A stretch of 58,167 bases of DNA, taken from contig JBGVOM010000184.1 of NCBI GenBank assembly GCA_045126515.1, positions 1 through 58,167 on the forward strand, written 5' to 3'. Source of the DNA: RUG11237 sp045126515 (GTDB taxonomy: Bacteria; Bacillota; Clostridia; Lachnospirales; Lachnospiraceae). A model generated the notes under the pieces. That model searched no databases, was not told the DNA's origin, and worked only from the letters and a program-made list of their open reading frames with translations. Both the position numbers and the translations under genes were made by a program. Each line of letters starts with the position of its first letter. Position 1 is the first letter of the stretch. Positions 50,955 through 58,167 of this stretch are shown one piece after another.

Positions 50955-52487
50955 CTATTTCACTTCTTGATACTTTGAAAATCCTTTCACAAGTTCTTGC
51001 ACCTGATTCAGTGCTTCTTTTGCCATCTGTGCCTGCTGCTGATTATCCTTGCTGCGTCCTTCTACTTCTTCTGCACTGGCTGAAACTTCCTCACTGATAG
51101 AAGATAGCTGACTAATGTTTTCAATAATCGTATCATTGGATTCTACTAAATTTTTAATCTTCTTGTTCATCTCTTCCACACGCTGTGTCAATGTTTCCAT
51201 ATTGTTACGGACAGCAACAAAGCCATCTGCCGCATTTTCAACCATCTCATTCTGCTGATTCATCGCATCAATGGAAGCTTGTACAATTTCTGTGGCATTC
51301 TGGGCATTCATATTCAATTCCTGAACGATTCCAGTAATCTTTTCTGTAGACAATCTGGTTTCTTCTGACAATTTTCTTATTTCCTCTGCTACCACTGCAA
51401 AACCTTTCCCTGCTTCCCCTGCTCTCGCACTTTCAATGGAAGCATTTAATGCCAGCAGATTTGTCTGACTGGAAATGGAGAAAATAACTTCTGTAATCTG
51501 CTGCACTTCCTGGGCTTTCTTCTGCAATTCTTCCATAGAACCTGCCACATGAGAGTTGGTTTCTTCAATGGTTTGTGCCTTCTCACGTATCTGATTCATG
51601 GCTTTCAGATTTTCTTCCACCACCTTGGTTGAATTTTCTGCTGTTTCTACCATGATTTTAGCATTTTCTGCCGTTTCATTGATTGCCTCATTAATTACTG
51701 ACGTCATTTCTGACTGCTGTTGCACACTTTCTGCCGTTACCTGTGTAGTCTTTGAAATTTCCTGAATGGAACCATGCACAACACTGGCAGAATCTTTCAA
51801 AGTTTCCATCAGCTCATCTGCGTTCTCCACTTCTCTTGTCACGCCCTCTGATATGTTCAAAATGTCCTGAATCATAGCATTTTGTGCCTTCTTTTCATCT
51901 TCCACGGAATGCAACATATCATGGGTAAATTTAATATAAAGCTTTGCTGTAATATGAACTACAATAACCACTACAAAACTTACTATTGTACTGATAAATG
52001 CAAGTCCATCTGGTGAGGTCAGCAAATATCCGATAGCCCCCCAGATAATGGTACGCAGTATTACAACTCCCAATACAGTAGCAAAAACCCTCTTTTCAAA
52101 TTTGACATCACGATACAAAATTGATCCAACCAGTACAGGGTATATATAAGAAACAACCAGCACATTTTTTCCGGTTATCATCAAATATCCCCAGCCAATT
52201 AAAAATCCTATCAGCATGGCATGTTTCAATTTCTCGCTGGTTTTATCTTTTTTATAAATGATCCAATTAATACCCACACTGACACTCAAAATCAACATAG
52301 GTACTATTCCTAGTTTTCCATAAGCGGTTTGCTGCACAAACGTCTGAATAACCAAGGCAAATATCAGAAGCAATTCCAATATCGTAATACTGATAATTGC
52401 CAGCTGATTTGTTTTTGCATTTCTGTTCTCCAACCGTTCGTATACACGTTCCTTCTTTACAACTACCTCTGTTTTTGTACTTTCCAT
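50955..52487 (-). CDS. Methyl-accepting chemotaxis protein with polytopic membrane sensor
   Basis: A 510-residue chemoreceptor built like that at 13867-15342: about six membrane spans in residues 28-190, no visible external ligand domain or clear HAMP, then the signalling coil with tip NLLALNASIESARAGEAGKG and GFAVVAEEIRKLSEET. The C-terminus is KGFSKYQEVK, without the NWETF-type pentapeptide that tethers CheR. Gene stands alone. The 161 bases upstream hold only weak -10 candidates. Confidence 0.88.
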   Translation of the reverse strand: MESTKTEVVVKKERVYERLENRNAKTNQLAIISITILELLLIFALVIQTFVQQTAYGKLGIVPMLILSVSVGINWIIYKKDKTSEKLKHAMLIGFLIGWGYLMITGKNVLVVSYIYPVLVGSILYRDVKFEKRVFATVLGVVILRTIIWGAIGYLLTSPDGLAFISTIVSFVVVIVVHITAKLYIKFTHDMLHSVEDEKKAQNAMIQDILNISEGVTREVENADELMETLKDSASVVHGSIQEISKTTQVTAESVQQQSEMTSVINEAINETAENAKIMVETAENSTKVVEENLKAMNQIREKAQTIEETNSHVAGSMEELQKKAQEVQQITEVIFSISSQTNLLALNASIESARAGEAGKGFAVVAEEIRKLSEETRLSTEKITGIVQELNMNAQNATEIVQASIDAMNQQNEMVENAADGFVAVRNNMETLTQRVEEMNKKIKNLVESNDTIIENISQLSSISEEVSASAEEVEGRSKDNQQQAQMAKEALNQVQELVKGFSKYQEVK

Positions 52488-52648
52488 ATTTTTTACCCCC
52501 AGACCTTAGATCCCTTTATCATTGTACATTTACAGTTCACTTGTATATTTTAACATACTTTCACAATTTTTTCCACATTTTTTTCAAATTATTGGTAAAC
52601 CTGTACAAGTTTCAGTATCATAAGTACCTGAAAGTCCATAGCTCAGTA

Positions 52649-54157
52649 CTAATATCTTTTTATTTTCTTAGATGTATTCTTATCAAACTCTGTTTCCCGC
52701 AGTTTCAAACTATATACTTTTTTATAGGATGGTGCATCCTGATTATAAGCATCAATAATCTGCTGTAATGCCGACTTAATATCTTTTATCTTCTTTTTCT
52801 CAGCATATTCCATATCCGGGAAAATTTCTGCTTCAATGATACCTTCCTTTTCACGAACCAGAATTTCCTGAACCAGTCGATTGGCTCCAATTTTATTTTC
52901 CAGTTCTTCCGGCGAAACATTTTCACCATTTTTTGTAATAATCAGGTTCTTCTTTCTACCGGTCAGGAACAAAAAGTTTTCCTCATCCACATATCCTAAA
53001 TCTCCTGTCAACAGCCAGCCGTCTTTCAAGGTTTCTTCTGTCTTATCCGGCATTTTATAATATCCCATCATCACACTGCTGCCGCGAACCCAGATTTCAT
53101 CATCTACAACCTTGGCCTCGCAGTTTGGAAGAAGCTGTCCAACAGATTCCTTTTTGGTATTCCAGCTTACATTCGTGCTGATTACCGGTGAAGATTCCGT
53201 CATTCCATACCCTTGCAAAATAGTAATCCCATACTTTTTGAACAATTCTATATAATCCTGATTCAGGTATGCTCCACCGCTGCAAATAGTATGAAACTGT
53301 TTTCCGAATACTTTCAATTTCACCACAACTGCCGGTATTTTTGAGGAATCTTCCAGCTTTTTGGCAAGAGTTTCTATCATCAGAGGTACCATCAACATCA
53401 TATTTGGGCGGAAAAGCTTAATATTCTTTGCCACACGCATAAGTGAATCATTGATACAGATAACACTTCCAAGAGAAAGTGCCTTTAAAATATCCATGCT
53501 AAGGCAATAAGCATGATGCACCGGTAATACAGATAATAGCACTGTTCTTTCCGGTATTTTCATATCTAAGCAGGTAGCATTTTCTGCCAGATTACGTTGA
53601 GACAACATAACTCCCTTGCTTTTTCCGGTGGTTCCCGAAGTAAACATAATCGTACAAAGCTTATCCGGTTCTGGTTGAAATTCAAAATGCCCTTGATGCT
53701 CCCTTATCAGTTGCCAGAAAGAAAGACTTTGTTCGTCACTCTCCTCTTTCTCCATTGAAATTATGTATTTTAACTTTGAGCACTGTTTTTTCGCAGCCTC
53801 AATCACATCTTTGCGAATTTCATCCACCACAAGCACCGTCACATCTGCACGGTCGATTAACTCGCATAATTCATTCACTGGCAGAGCGGCATCTAAAGGA
53901 ACCGCCACACTCCCCCCATTTACAATGCCAAAATAAGCAGTAATCCATGCATAACTGGTAGGTCCAATGATGGCGATATGGTTTCCCTGTTCCCCTAACG
54001 CTTTTAAAGCGCAGGAAAAACTTTCACTGTCCTCTCTAAGCTGTGTATATGTCTTTGCTTCGATTTCATTTTTATCTTTTTTATAACGAATGGCATCTTC
54101 TGCACCAAACTTTTCTTCTGCGCCCACTAAAATGTCACGAATTGTACTGTAAACCAT
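52649..54157 (-). CDS. AMP-dependent acyl-CoA/acyl-ACP ligase
   Basis: A 502-residue ANL-superfamily adenylating enzyme. Core motifs: A3 MFTSGTTGKSKGVMLS, A5 GYGMTESSP, A7 TGDLGYVDEENFLFLTGRKK, A8 NLIITKNGENVSPEELE and the A10-like FDKNTSKKIKRY supplying the catalytic lysine. It activates a carboxylic acid as an adenylate and probably loads it on the carrier protein encoded 19 bases upstream. Last gene of a five-gene operon (SCP2, hydrolase, condensation protein, carrier protein, ligase). The acid is not predictable; the fatty acyl-CoA ligase type of A5/A8 motifs favours an acyl chain over an amino acid. Confidence 0.85.
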   Translation of the reverse strand: MVYSTIRDILVGAEEKFGAEDAIRYKKDKNEIEAKTYTQLREDSESFSCALKALGEQGNHIAIIGPTSYAWITAYFGIVNGGSVAVPLDAALPVNELCELIDRADVTVLVVDEIRKDVIEAAKKQCSKLKYIISMEKEESDEQSLSFWQLIREHQGHFEFQPEPDKLCTIMFTSGTTGKSKGVMLSQRNLAENATCLDMKIPERTVLLSVLPVHHAYCLSMDILKALSLGSVICINDSLMRVAKNIKLFRPNMMLMVPLMIETLAKKLEDSSKIPAVVVKLKVFGKQFHTICSGGAYLNQDYIELFKKYGITILQGYGMTESSPVISTNVSWNTKKESVGQLLPNCEAKVVDDEIWVRGSSVMMGYYKMPDKTEETLKDGWLLTGDLGYVDEENFLFLTGRKKNLIITKNGENVSPEELENKIGANRLVQEILVREKEGIIEAEIFPDMEYAEKKKIKDIKSALQQIIDAYNQDAPSYKKVYSLKLRETEFDKNTSKKIKRY

Positions 54158-54176
54158 AGTTACCCCCTTTTCCGAC

Positions 54177-54404
54177 TTATGCAGACAGCTTTTCTAAATA
54201 GTCAACTGCTTCACCCACTGTGCGAATATTAGCAGCTTCATGCTGGTCAATTTCCACATCCAGTTCATCTTCCAGTTCTCCAAGCATACTCATAAAATCA
54301 AAAGAGGTAAAACCTAAGTCCTCCATAAAACGTGATTCACGTTTAATATTTTCCGGCTCCACTTCTACATAATTGCAAATTATTTCTACTAATTTTTCAA
54401 ACAT
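54177..54404 (-). CDS. Acyl/peptidyl carrier protein
   Basis: A 75-residue acidic carrier protein with EDLGFTSFDFMSMLGELED; Ser34 in GFTSFD is the phosphopantetheine site. The usual DSL is TSF here, so it is a specialised carrier rather than the fatty-acid-synthesis AcpP. It lies between the condensation-domain gene (21 bases) and the ligase gene (19 bases), which suggests that it receives the acyl group activated by the ligase and hands it to the condensation protein. Confidence 0.88.
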   Translation of the reverse strand: MFEKLVEIICNYVEVEPENIKRESRFMEDLGFTSFDFMSMLGELEDELDVEIDQHEAANIRTVGEAVDYLEKLSA

Positions 54405-54425
54405 TTCTTTTACCTCACTTCTATA

Positions 54426-55829
54426 CTATACAAGTTTCATAATATCTCCGATGGTCAGTCCCGGATTCTCCGTTCCCTTAAACATAATCTTACAGAGATA
54501 ATAATATAAATATTCCAACTGTTCTCTGGAAACTGCTTTTATCTGATGTTCAAAATTAAAGTCCAGACCATTATCTTCCGGGCGATGCATTACTGTCAAA
54601 TACATTGCCTGTGTAGTTGCACCGTTTGGATACCATTTTGTTTTATAGCGGATATCCCCAAGCTGATCCAGTCCTTTTTCCTGCAGTGTCATTGGCTGAT
54701 ATGTTAATGACATTGGTTCATAGGTACAACCTTTTTCAGTATTATACACCTGGCTACGATAAGCAAAATAAGATACCGGATTGTAATTTGCATAACGGAA
54801 TAATTCGTTCTGTTTATCACGAATTTCATAAATTCCCTCTAAGAAAGTCTTGTCTTCCGATATAATTGTACGGAACGGGAAGGAATGAATTCTGGTACCT
54901 CCACTCTTCTTTTCCTGCAAAGTTGCCCTTCTTGCAATAGCTGTATTAATAGAAACATCTTCATTGCCATTCATCTTCTGGAAATAGGTACGAAGTCCCA
55001 TAATAAGAAGACATACCAACGAAACATGATACTTTTCACAAAAATCCATTAAGCGTTTCGTCGGCTCTGCTTCTAAATGGAAGATATCCAGTGTCGCATC
55101 CACGGAATCTGAAACATTTATGGCTGCTCTTGCCTTCGGATTACCACTTCTTTTTCTTGCTTCTTCTAATTTCTTTGTACCATCGATTCCATTATAGATT
55201 GGTTCTGAGCTTTCAATGAGCTGATGGAAGAAAGCTTCATCCCTGTCTTTCGCCTTACATCCCGCTTCATAAGCCAAATCTTTTTCTAATTGTTTAATAT
55301 AGGAAGCCATTTCTTTTGGATACGGCACACCTTCAAATTTGGTATTACAATATATTTCTATGATATCTTTCATAAAACAGATTAATGACTGTGCATCCAT
55401 GGTCAAATGATTTACCAAGAGATAAATTCCATTATATCCATCCGATGTCTTAATCATCACAATTCTATTCACCGGTATATCCTGACCTTCAAATGGTACC
55501 TCTGTCCATTTCCGCATCTCTTCTTCTGCTTCTTCCATGGAGCAGTGTGAAAAATCCACAAATTCAATATCTCTTTCTTCCTTTTCCACCACATATTGAT
55601 ACCAATTACCCTCTTTGTCCTGAGCAAATCGAAGACGCATGGATTCGCATCGTTCATACGCCTTATAAATAGACTGTTTTAATACGTTCCAGTCGATGTC
55701 TGCTCCAATAGTAAGACTGGTTCCAATATTTACCACTGCCTTTTTCGGGCAAAATGATAAATAGTATAAGTGAAATTTCTGTGCATTTGTAAGTGGATAT
55801 ACCTTATATCCTTTTCTTGTTCTCATCAT
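54426..55829 (-). CDS. Free-standing condensation-domain acyltransferase
   Basis: A 467-residue protein of the NRPS condensation / PapA-type acyltransferase fold. The start YKVYPLTNAQKFHLYYLSF is the C1-like motif, and the active-site motif reads NHLTMDA (140-146) where HHxxxDG is usual: His141 and Asp145 are kept, the first His is Asn and the Gly is Ala. The catalytic second His is thus present. It overlaps the hydrolase stop by 1 base and precedes the carrier gene, so it probably joins the carrier-bound acyl group to an alcohol or amine. No adenylation or multidomain NRPS protein is nearby. Confidence 0.8.
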   Translation of the reverse strand: MMRTRKGYKVYPLTNAQKFHLYYLSFCPKKAVVNIGTSLTIGADIDWNVLKQSIYKAYERCESMRLRFAQDKEGNWYQYVVEKEERDIEFVDFSHCSMEEAEEEMRKWTEVPFEGQDIPVNRIVMIKTSDGYNGIYLLVNHLTMDAQSLICFMKDIIEIYCNTKFEGVPYPKEMASYIKQLEKDLAYEAGCKAKDRDEAFFHQLIESSEPIYNGIDGTKKLEEARKRSGNPKARAAINVSDSVDATLDIFHLEAEPTKRLMDFCEKYHVSLVCLLIMGLRTYFQKMNGNEDVSINTAIARRATLQEKKSGGTRIHSFPFRTIISEDKTFLEGIYEIRDKQNELFRYANYNPVSYFAYRSQVYNTEKGCTYEPMSLTYQPMTLQEKGLDQLGDIRYKTKWYPNGATTQAMYLTVMHRPEDNGLDFNFEHQIKAVSREQLEYLYYYLCKIMFKGTENPGLTIGDIMKLV

Positions 55830-56773
55830 TATTTTAAAACCCTTTCAATCAATTCATCCATTGCCTTTTCGTAAGCCGGCATATTTTTATAATAGCTTTC
55901 CGCATGAGCTGCTCCCTTGATAATCAATTTCTTCTTTTCAGAAGCACAATTTTCATAAATTTCATCACACATACTGCACGGCACAAAAGTGTCTGCATCC
56001 CCATGAATCATCAAAATCGGTACTTTTGCCTTTCTTACTTCTCTGGCGGCATTACATTCATCCAGACCATAACCAGCTTTTTTCTTATTTACAAAATCAG
56101 CAATCTGCATAATTGGAAACGCCGGAAGATGGTACATGGAATTTAACACATGAGTAAACACGTGTTTAGGCGAAGTAAAACCACAGTCAGAAATAATACC
56201 TTTCACCTGCTTTGGAAGTTTCAAACCACTTGCCATCAATACGGTAGCTGCCCCCATGGAAGTTCCGTGGAGCAGAATCTGTACATCTTCCCCACACTTC
56301 TTTATTACCCACTCTATCCATTTGAGTGCATCCATTCTGTCCAGACATCCAAATCCAATGTAATCTCCTTCACTTAGTCCGTGGGTTCTTTCATCTACCA
56401 ACAACATACTAAAACCATGTTTCAGATAGTAATCTGACAGTCCGTTATAATCCTTCATACCTTCACTGGTATAACCGTGAAAACAAATTACCAGCTTCTT
56501 GCTGTCTTTTTGTGGAAAATAAGTTCCATGAAGTTTCAGCCCATCATGAGAATATATAAAAACATCTTCATGAGGCTGTGAAAGCAGATAAGCTTTTCTC
56601 TCCTGAATTAACGGCATATACTGATTCCAATCAGTCCCCGCCATTTTCATAGTCCGCTCCACCTTTGCTTTATTTCGTTTCATGGTTCTGCGGTAAAAAT
56701 AGGCAGAAATTCCTGCTTCTACCAACACAAAAGTTCCAGCAAGTCCCAAAATTCCTCCAATTAATTTACTCAT
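55829..56773 (-). CDS. Membrane-anchored alpha/beta hydrolase
   Basis: A 314-residue hydrolase with an N-terminal membrane segment (3-25) followed by a basic stretch. The catalytic triad is Ser172 (HGTSMGAA), Asp261 (HGDADTFVP) and His290 (AAHAES); the oxyanion loop is CFHGYTSEG. ATG 56773 is chosen because GGAGCGGAGT precedes it and the membrane segment starts there; a longer frame to 56827 overlaps the previous gene. Second gene of the acyl operon, 10 bases after the SCP2 gene. It may release or edit the acyl product, or act as a membrane esterase. Confidence 0.82.
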   Translation of the reverse strand: MSKLIGGILGLAGTFVLVEAGISAYFYRRTMKRNKAKVERTMKMAGTDWNQYMPLIQERKAYLLSQPHEDVFIYSHDGLKLHGTYFPQKDSKKLVICFHGYTSEGMKDYNGLSDYYLKHGFSMLLVDERTHGLSEGDYIGFGCLDRMDALKWIEWVIKKCGEDVQILLHGTSMGAATVLMASGLKLPKQVKGIISDCGFTSPKHVFTHVLNSMYHLPAFPIMQIADFVNKKKAGYGLDECNAAREVRKAKVPILMIHGDADTFVPCSMCDEIYENCASEKKKLIIKGAAHAESYYKNMPAYEKAMDELIERVLK

Positions 56774-56783
56774 ACTCCGCTCC

Positions 56784-57140
56784 CTACTTTTTCTTTGCCT
56801 TTTTTTCCTTTTTCTTATTTTGATCAATCAAATGTTTTAGTTTCAAAGCCTTGTCAATATTTCCTTCTACCCTTAACTTCTGTGTAGACACCGCATGTAC
56901 CGGATCTAATTCCCCGGATGCAATTTTCATTAAAGTTTCTGCATCACATATAAACATGGCATCTCTGTCAAAATATTCGTAAGGTTCTACAGATAACTCT
57001 CCACCCTTTGCCTCCACATAAAAAATACCGGAGCCTTCCCCGATAATGTTAAACTGATATGCCAGATGTTCTTTCACATCACTGATATCAGCTGCCATAA
57101 ACAGCCCTTTAATCTCTGAAAACATTTCAGCATATGTCAT
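56784..57140 (-). CDS. SCP2 sterol-carrier-type lipid-binding protein
   Basis: A 118-residue SCP2-fold protein: AYQFNIIGEGSGIFYVEAKG, GELSVEP, FICDAETLMKIASGELDPVH and LRVEGNIDKALKLKHL, ending in a Lys-rich tail. SCP2 domains hold acyl chains or other lipids in a hydrophobic tunnel. The ATG at 57140 has GGAGG 8 bases upstream. It is the first gene of the acyl operon and lies behind two TetR-type operators; a substrate-presenting role for the ligase or condensation protein is inferred. Confidence 0.82.
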   Translation of the reverse strand: MTYAEMFSEIKGLFMAADISDVKEHLAYQFNIIGEGSGIFYVEAKGGELSVEPYEYFDRDAMFICDAETLMKIASGELDPVHAVSTQKLRVEGNIDKALKLKHLIDQNKKKEKKAKKK

Positions 57141-57181
57141 ACTTATTCCCTCCATTTGCGTTTCCGCATTTTATTATTATT

Positions 57182-57241
57182 TTCGACCACCGGTCAACTG
57201 CTTTTCGTAATAAGGATATCACTTATTCGACCGGCGGTCAA
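57182..57241 (-). promoter_or_regulatory. Two TetR-type operators overlapping -35 boxes of the acyl operon
   Basis: TTCGACCACCGGTCAA (57182-57197) and TTCGACCGGCGGTCAA (57226-57241) share GACC-N3-GGTC, 44 bases apart. Read on the minus strand each contains TTGACC, a -35 box; the nearer one is followed after 18 bases by TAAAAT, the farther after 17 by TATCCT. The divergent TetR gene at 57394 is the likely repressor. Confidence 0.75.
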
Positions 57242-57297
57242 TACAGATTCTTCCAATTTTTCCCTAAATATATCTTTCCTTTTCATCAAATTTACAA

Positions 57298-57327
57298 TTG
57301 CTTTTCGAAAATTCGTTATGCTATAAT
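57298..57327 (+). promoter_or_regulatory. Promoter of the tetR gene
   Basis: TTGCTT (57298-57303) and TATAAT (57322-57327), 18 bases apart, about 67 bases before the start at 57394. It lies outside both operators, so tetR itself may be only weakly autoregulated. Confidence 0.6.
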
Positions 57328-57393
57328 ATATAAAAAATCCATGCAACATTTTAATTTATTGAGGGGCATAACACACTCCGGAAAGGCACTACA

Positions 57394-58020
57394 ATGTCAA
57401 CTTCTTCTAAATGTGACATCATACTTGATGCACTTCAGAAATTATTAGAGCAAAAAAGTATACAGAACATTTCAGTAAGTGAAATTGCCCAGACTGCCGG
57501 GATTGGAAAGGGAAGTATCTATTATTACTTTCCTTCTAAGAATGCCATTTTGGATGCTTTAATTGAACGTAATTACAAAAAGCCTTTGGAAACTGTAAAA
57601 AATATGGCAAAACAAACAAATATTTCTTCGCTGACTCGCATGTCCATGATGTTTCAGGCATGTAGAAGTTCTTCTACAGAATTTATGATAAAGAAAAAAG
57701 ATTCCTACCCTGACACTCTCACCGATGCTCAGGAGGAATCGTTGCTTCACAAGAAATATCTTACTCATGTGATTTCTGAGTTAAAGCCGGTACTTACCGA
57801 AATCATAAAGCAGGGAATTGCTCAAGGCGAATTTTCTTTCGACCATCCTGCCGCATTAGCCGAAATTGTGCTTATTGTATTAGCGGTAAAACTGGACAAT
57901 ACCATTATGCCTTCTACTCCCACCGAAATCGAAGAAACCATCTGCGGACTGGTTTCCTTACTCGAAAAAGGTTCCGGAAATTGTGAAGGTGCATTGAATT
58001 TTCTAATAAGTTCTAATTAA
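57394..58020 (+). CDS. TetR family transcription regulator
   Basis: A 208-residue regulator with an N-terminal helix-turn-helix (about 8-55: ISVSEIAQTAGIGKGSIYYY then FPSKNAILDALI) and an all-helical ligand domain. It is divergent from the acyl operon, with two GACC-N3-GGTC operators in between. By analogy with TetR repressors of acyl-CoA metabolism, the ligand may be an acyl-CoA or the operon's product; nothing in the sequence proves this. GGAAAGG precedes the ATG by about 9 bases. A hairpin terminator follows the stop. Confidence 0.88.
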   Translation: MSTSSKCDIILDALQKLLEQKSIQNISVSEIAQTAGIGKGSIYYYFPSKNAILDALIERNYKKPLETVKNMAKQTNISSLTRMSMMFQACRSSSTEFMIKKKDSYPDTLTDAQEESLLHKKYLTHVISELKPVLTEIIKQGIAQGEFSFDHPAALAEIVLIVLAVKLDNTIMPSTPTEIEETICGLVSLLEKGSGNCEGALNFLISSN

Positions 58021-58026
58021 AAACAC

Positions 58027-58062
58027 AGGGGCTGTCGCACTAAGAATTAGTGCGCAGCTCCT
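58027..58062 (+). terminator. Terminator of tetR
   Basis: AGGGGCTG-T-CGCACTAA (58027-58043) pairs with TTAGTGCG-CAGCTCCT (58047-58062) around GAA, with a one-base bulge and a G-U pair, then TTT. The GGGGCTGTCGCAC arm also resembles ends of some Lachnospiraceae insertion sequences. Confidence 0.75.
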
Positions 58063-58079
58063 TTTCAGTGCAAAAAAAT

Positions 58080-58110
58080 AACTGCCAGACCTCGAAAGTA
58101 TCTGGCAGTT
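58080..58110 (-). terminator. Terminator for a minus-strand gene at the right edge
   Basis: AACTGCCAGA (58080-58089) pairs perfectly with TCTGGCAGTT (58101-58110); on the minus strand it is followed by ATTTTTTTGC. Confidence 0.75.
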
Positions 58111-58139
58111 GGTGTAAAATTAATGTATGACCAAACACA

Positions 58140-58167
58140 TTAACTTACAGAAAAATTATAGTCTAAA
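58140..58167 (-). CDS. Possible 3' end of a gene entering from the right
   Basis: The minus strand reads LDYNFSVS followed by TAA (58142-58140), 30 bases before a strong minus-strand terminator. Nothing else can be said from eight codons. Confidence 0.3.

Noticed and set aside
1..58167. CRISPR arrays, rRNA or tRNA genes, prophage
   Set aside because: No regular repeat-spacer series, cloverleaf or phage structural genes were seen on either strand.

Overview
The window reads as a chromosomal stretch of an anaerobic, spore-forming gut Firmicute of the Lachnospiraceae type. This is inferred from the butyryl-CoA gene order thl-crt-hbd-bcd-etfB-etfA, low G+C, AGGAGG ribosome binding sites, a class III ribonucleotide reductase, hybrid-cluster protein, flavodiiron protein and a Csp-like germination protease. 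No rRNA, tRNA or CRISPR array was seen. Almost every gene is on the minus strand; the plus-strand exceptions are arcC, one histidine kinase/response regulator pair, the hydrogenase-chemoreceptor gene and tetR.

Layout. 1-6.2 kb: the start of a secreted protein running off the left edge, a frameshifted IS110 transposase remnant, a lipoprotein esterase-like hydrolase, a cupin, a lipoprotein and a run of small membrane proteins with an ATC-hydrolase-family protein. 6.2-9.8 kb: a YesMN-type two-component system and an orphan carbamate kinase. 9.8-15.5 kb: oxygen/NO defence and redox genes (Hrb and FprA, an ArAE-type membrane protein, a free-standing glycyl-radical domain) with a chemoreceptor-Crp/Fnr pair. 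15.5-20.7 kb: an ABC-2 exporter divergent from its likely NarL-type two-component system. 20.7-28 kb: gdhA, a PTS-EIIC/EAL protein split by an in-frame TAG, a KaiC-like/PPDK_N protein and an apparently shortened antiporter. 28-32.6 kb: hcp, a second Crp/Fnr regulator and a [FeFe]-hydrogenase domain fused to a chemoreceptor signalling domain. 32.7-36.8 kb: a Csp-like protease and a Zn/Cd P-type ATPase. 37.1-43.2 kb: the central butyrate operon. 43.3-52.5 kb: housekeeping and envelope genes, nrdD with two NrdR boxes, and a second chemoreceptor. 52.6-58 kb: a five-gene acyl-activation/carrier/condensation operon facing a TetR regulator with two matching operators. A transcript terminator and perhaps a gene end lie at the right edge.

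How it works together. The butyrate operon and gdhA handle central carbon, redox and nitrogen flow. NrdD and the GrcA-like protein depend on glycyl radicals, which oxygen destroys; FprA/Hrb and Hcp remove oxygen, NO or hydroxylamine. Two Crp/Fnr genes each sit beside an 18-bp palindrome that can be placed at -41.5 from a plausible start, ahead of grcA and hcp respectively, suggesting redox or nitrosative control. Chemoreceptors lie beside both regulators, linking stress sensing to taxis. The most unusual candidates are the hydrogenase-chemoreceptor fusion, the amber-split EIIC-EAL gene and the compact SCP2/hydrolase/C-domain/ACP/AMP-ligase operon.
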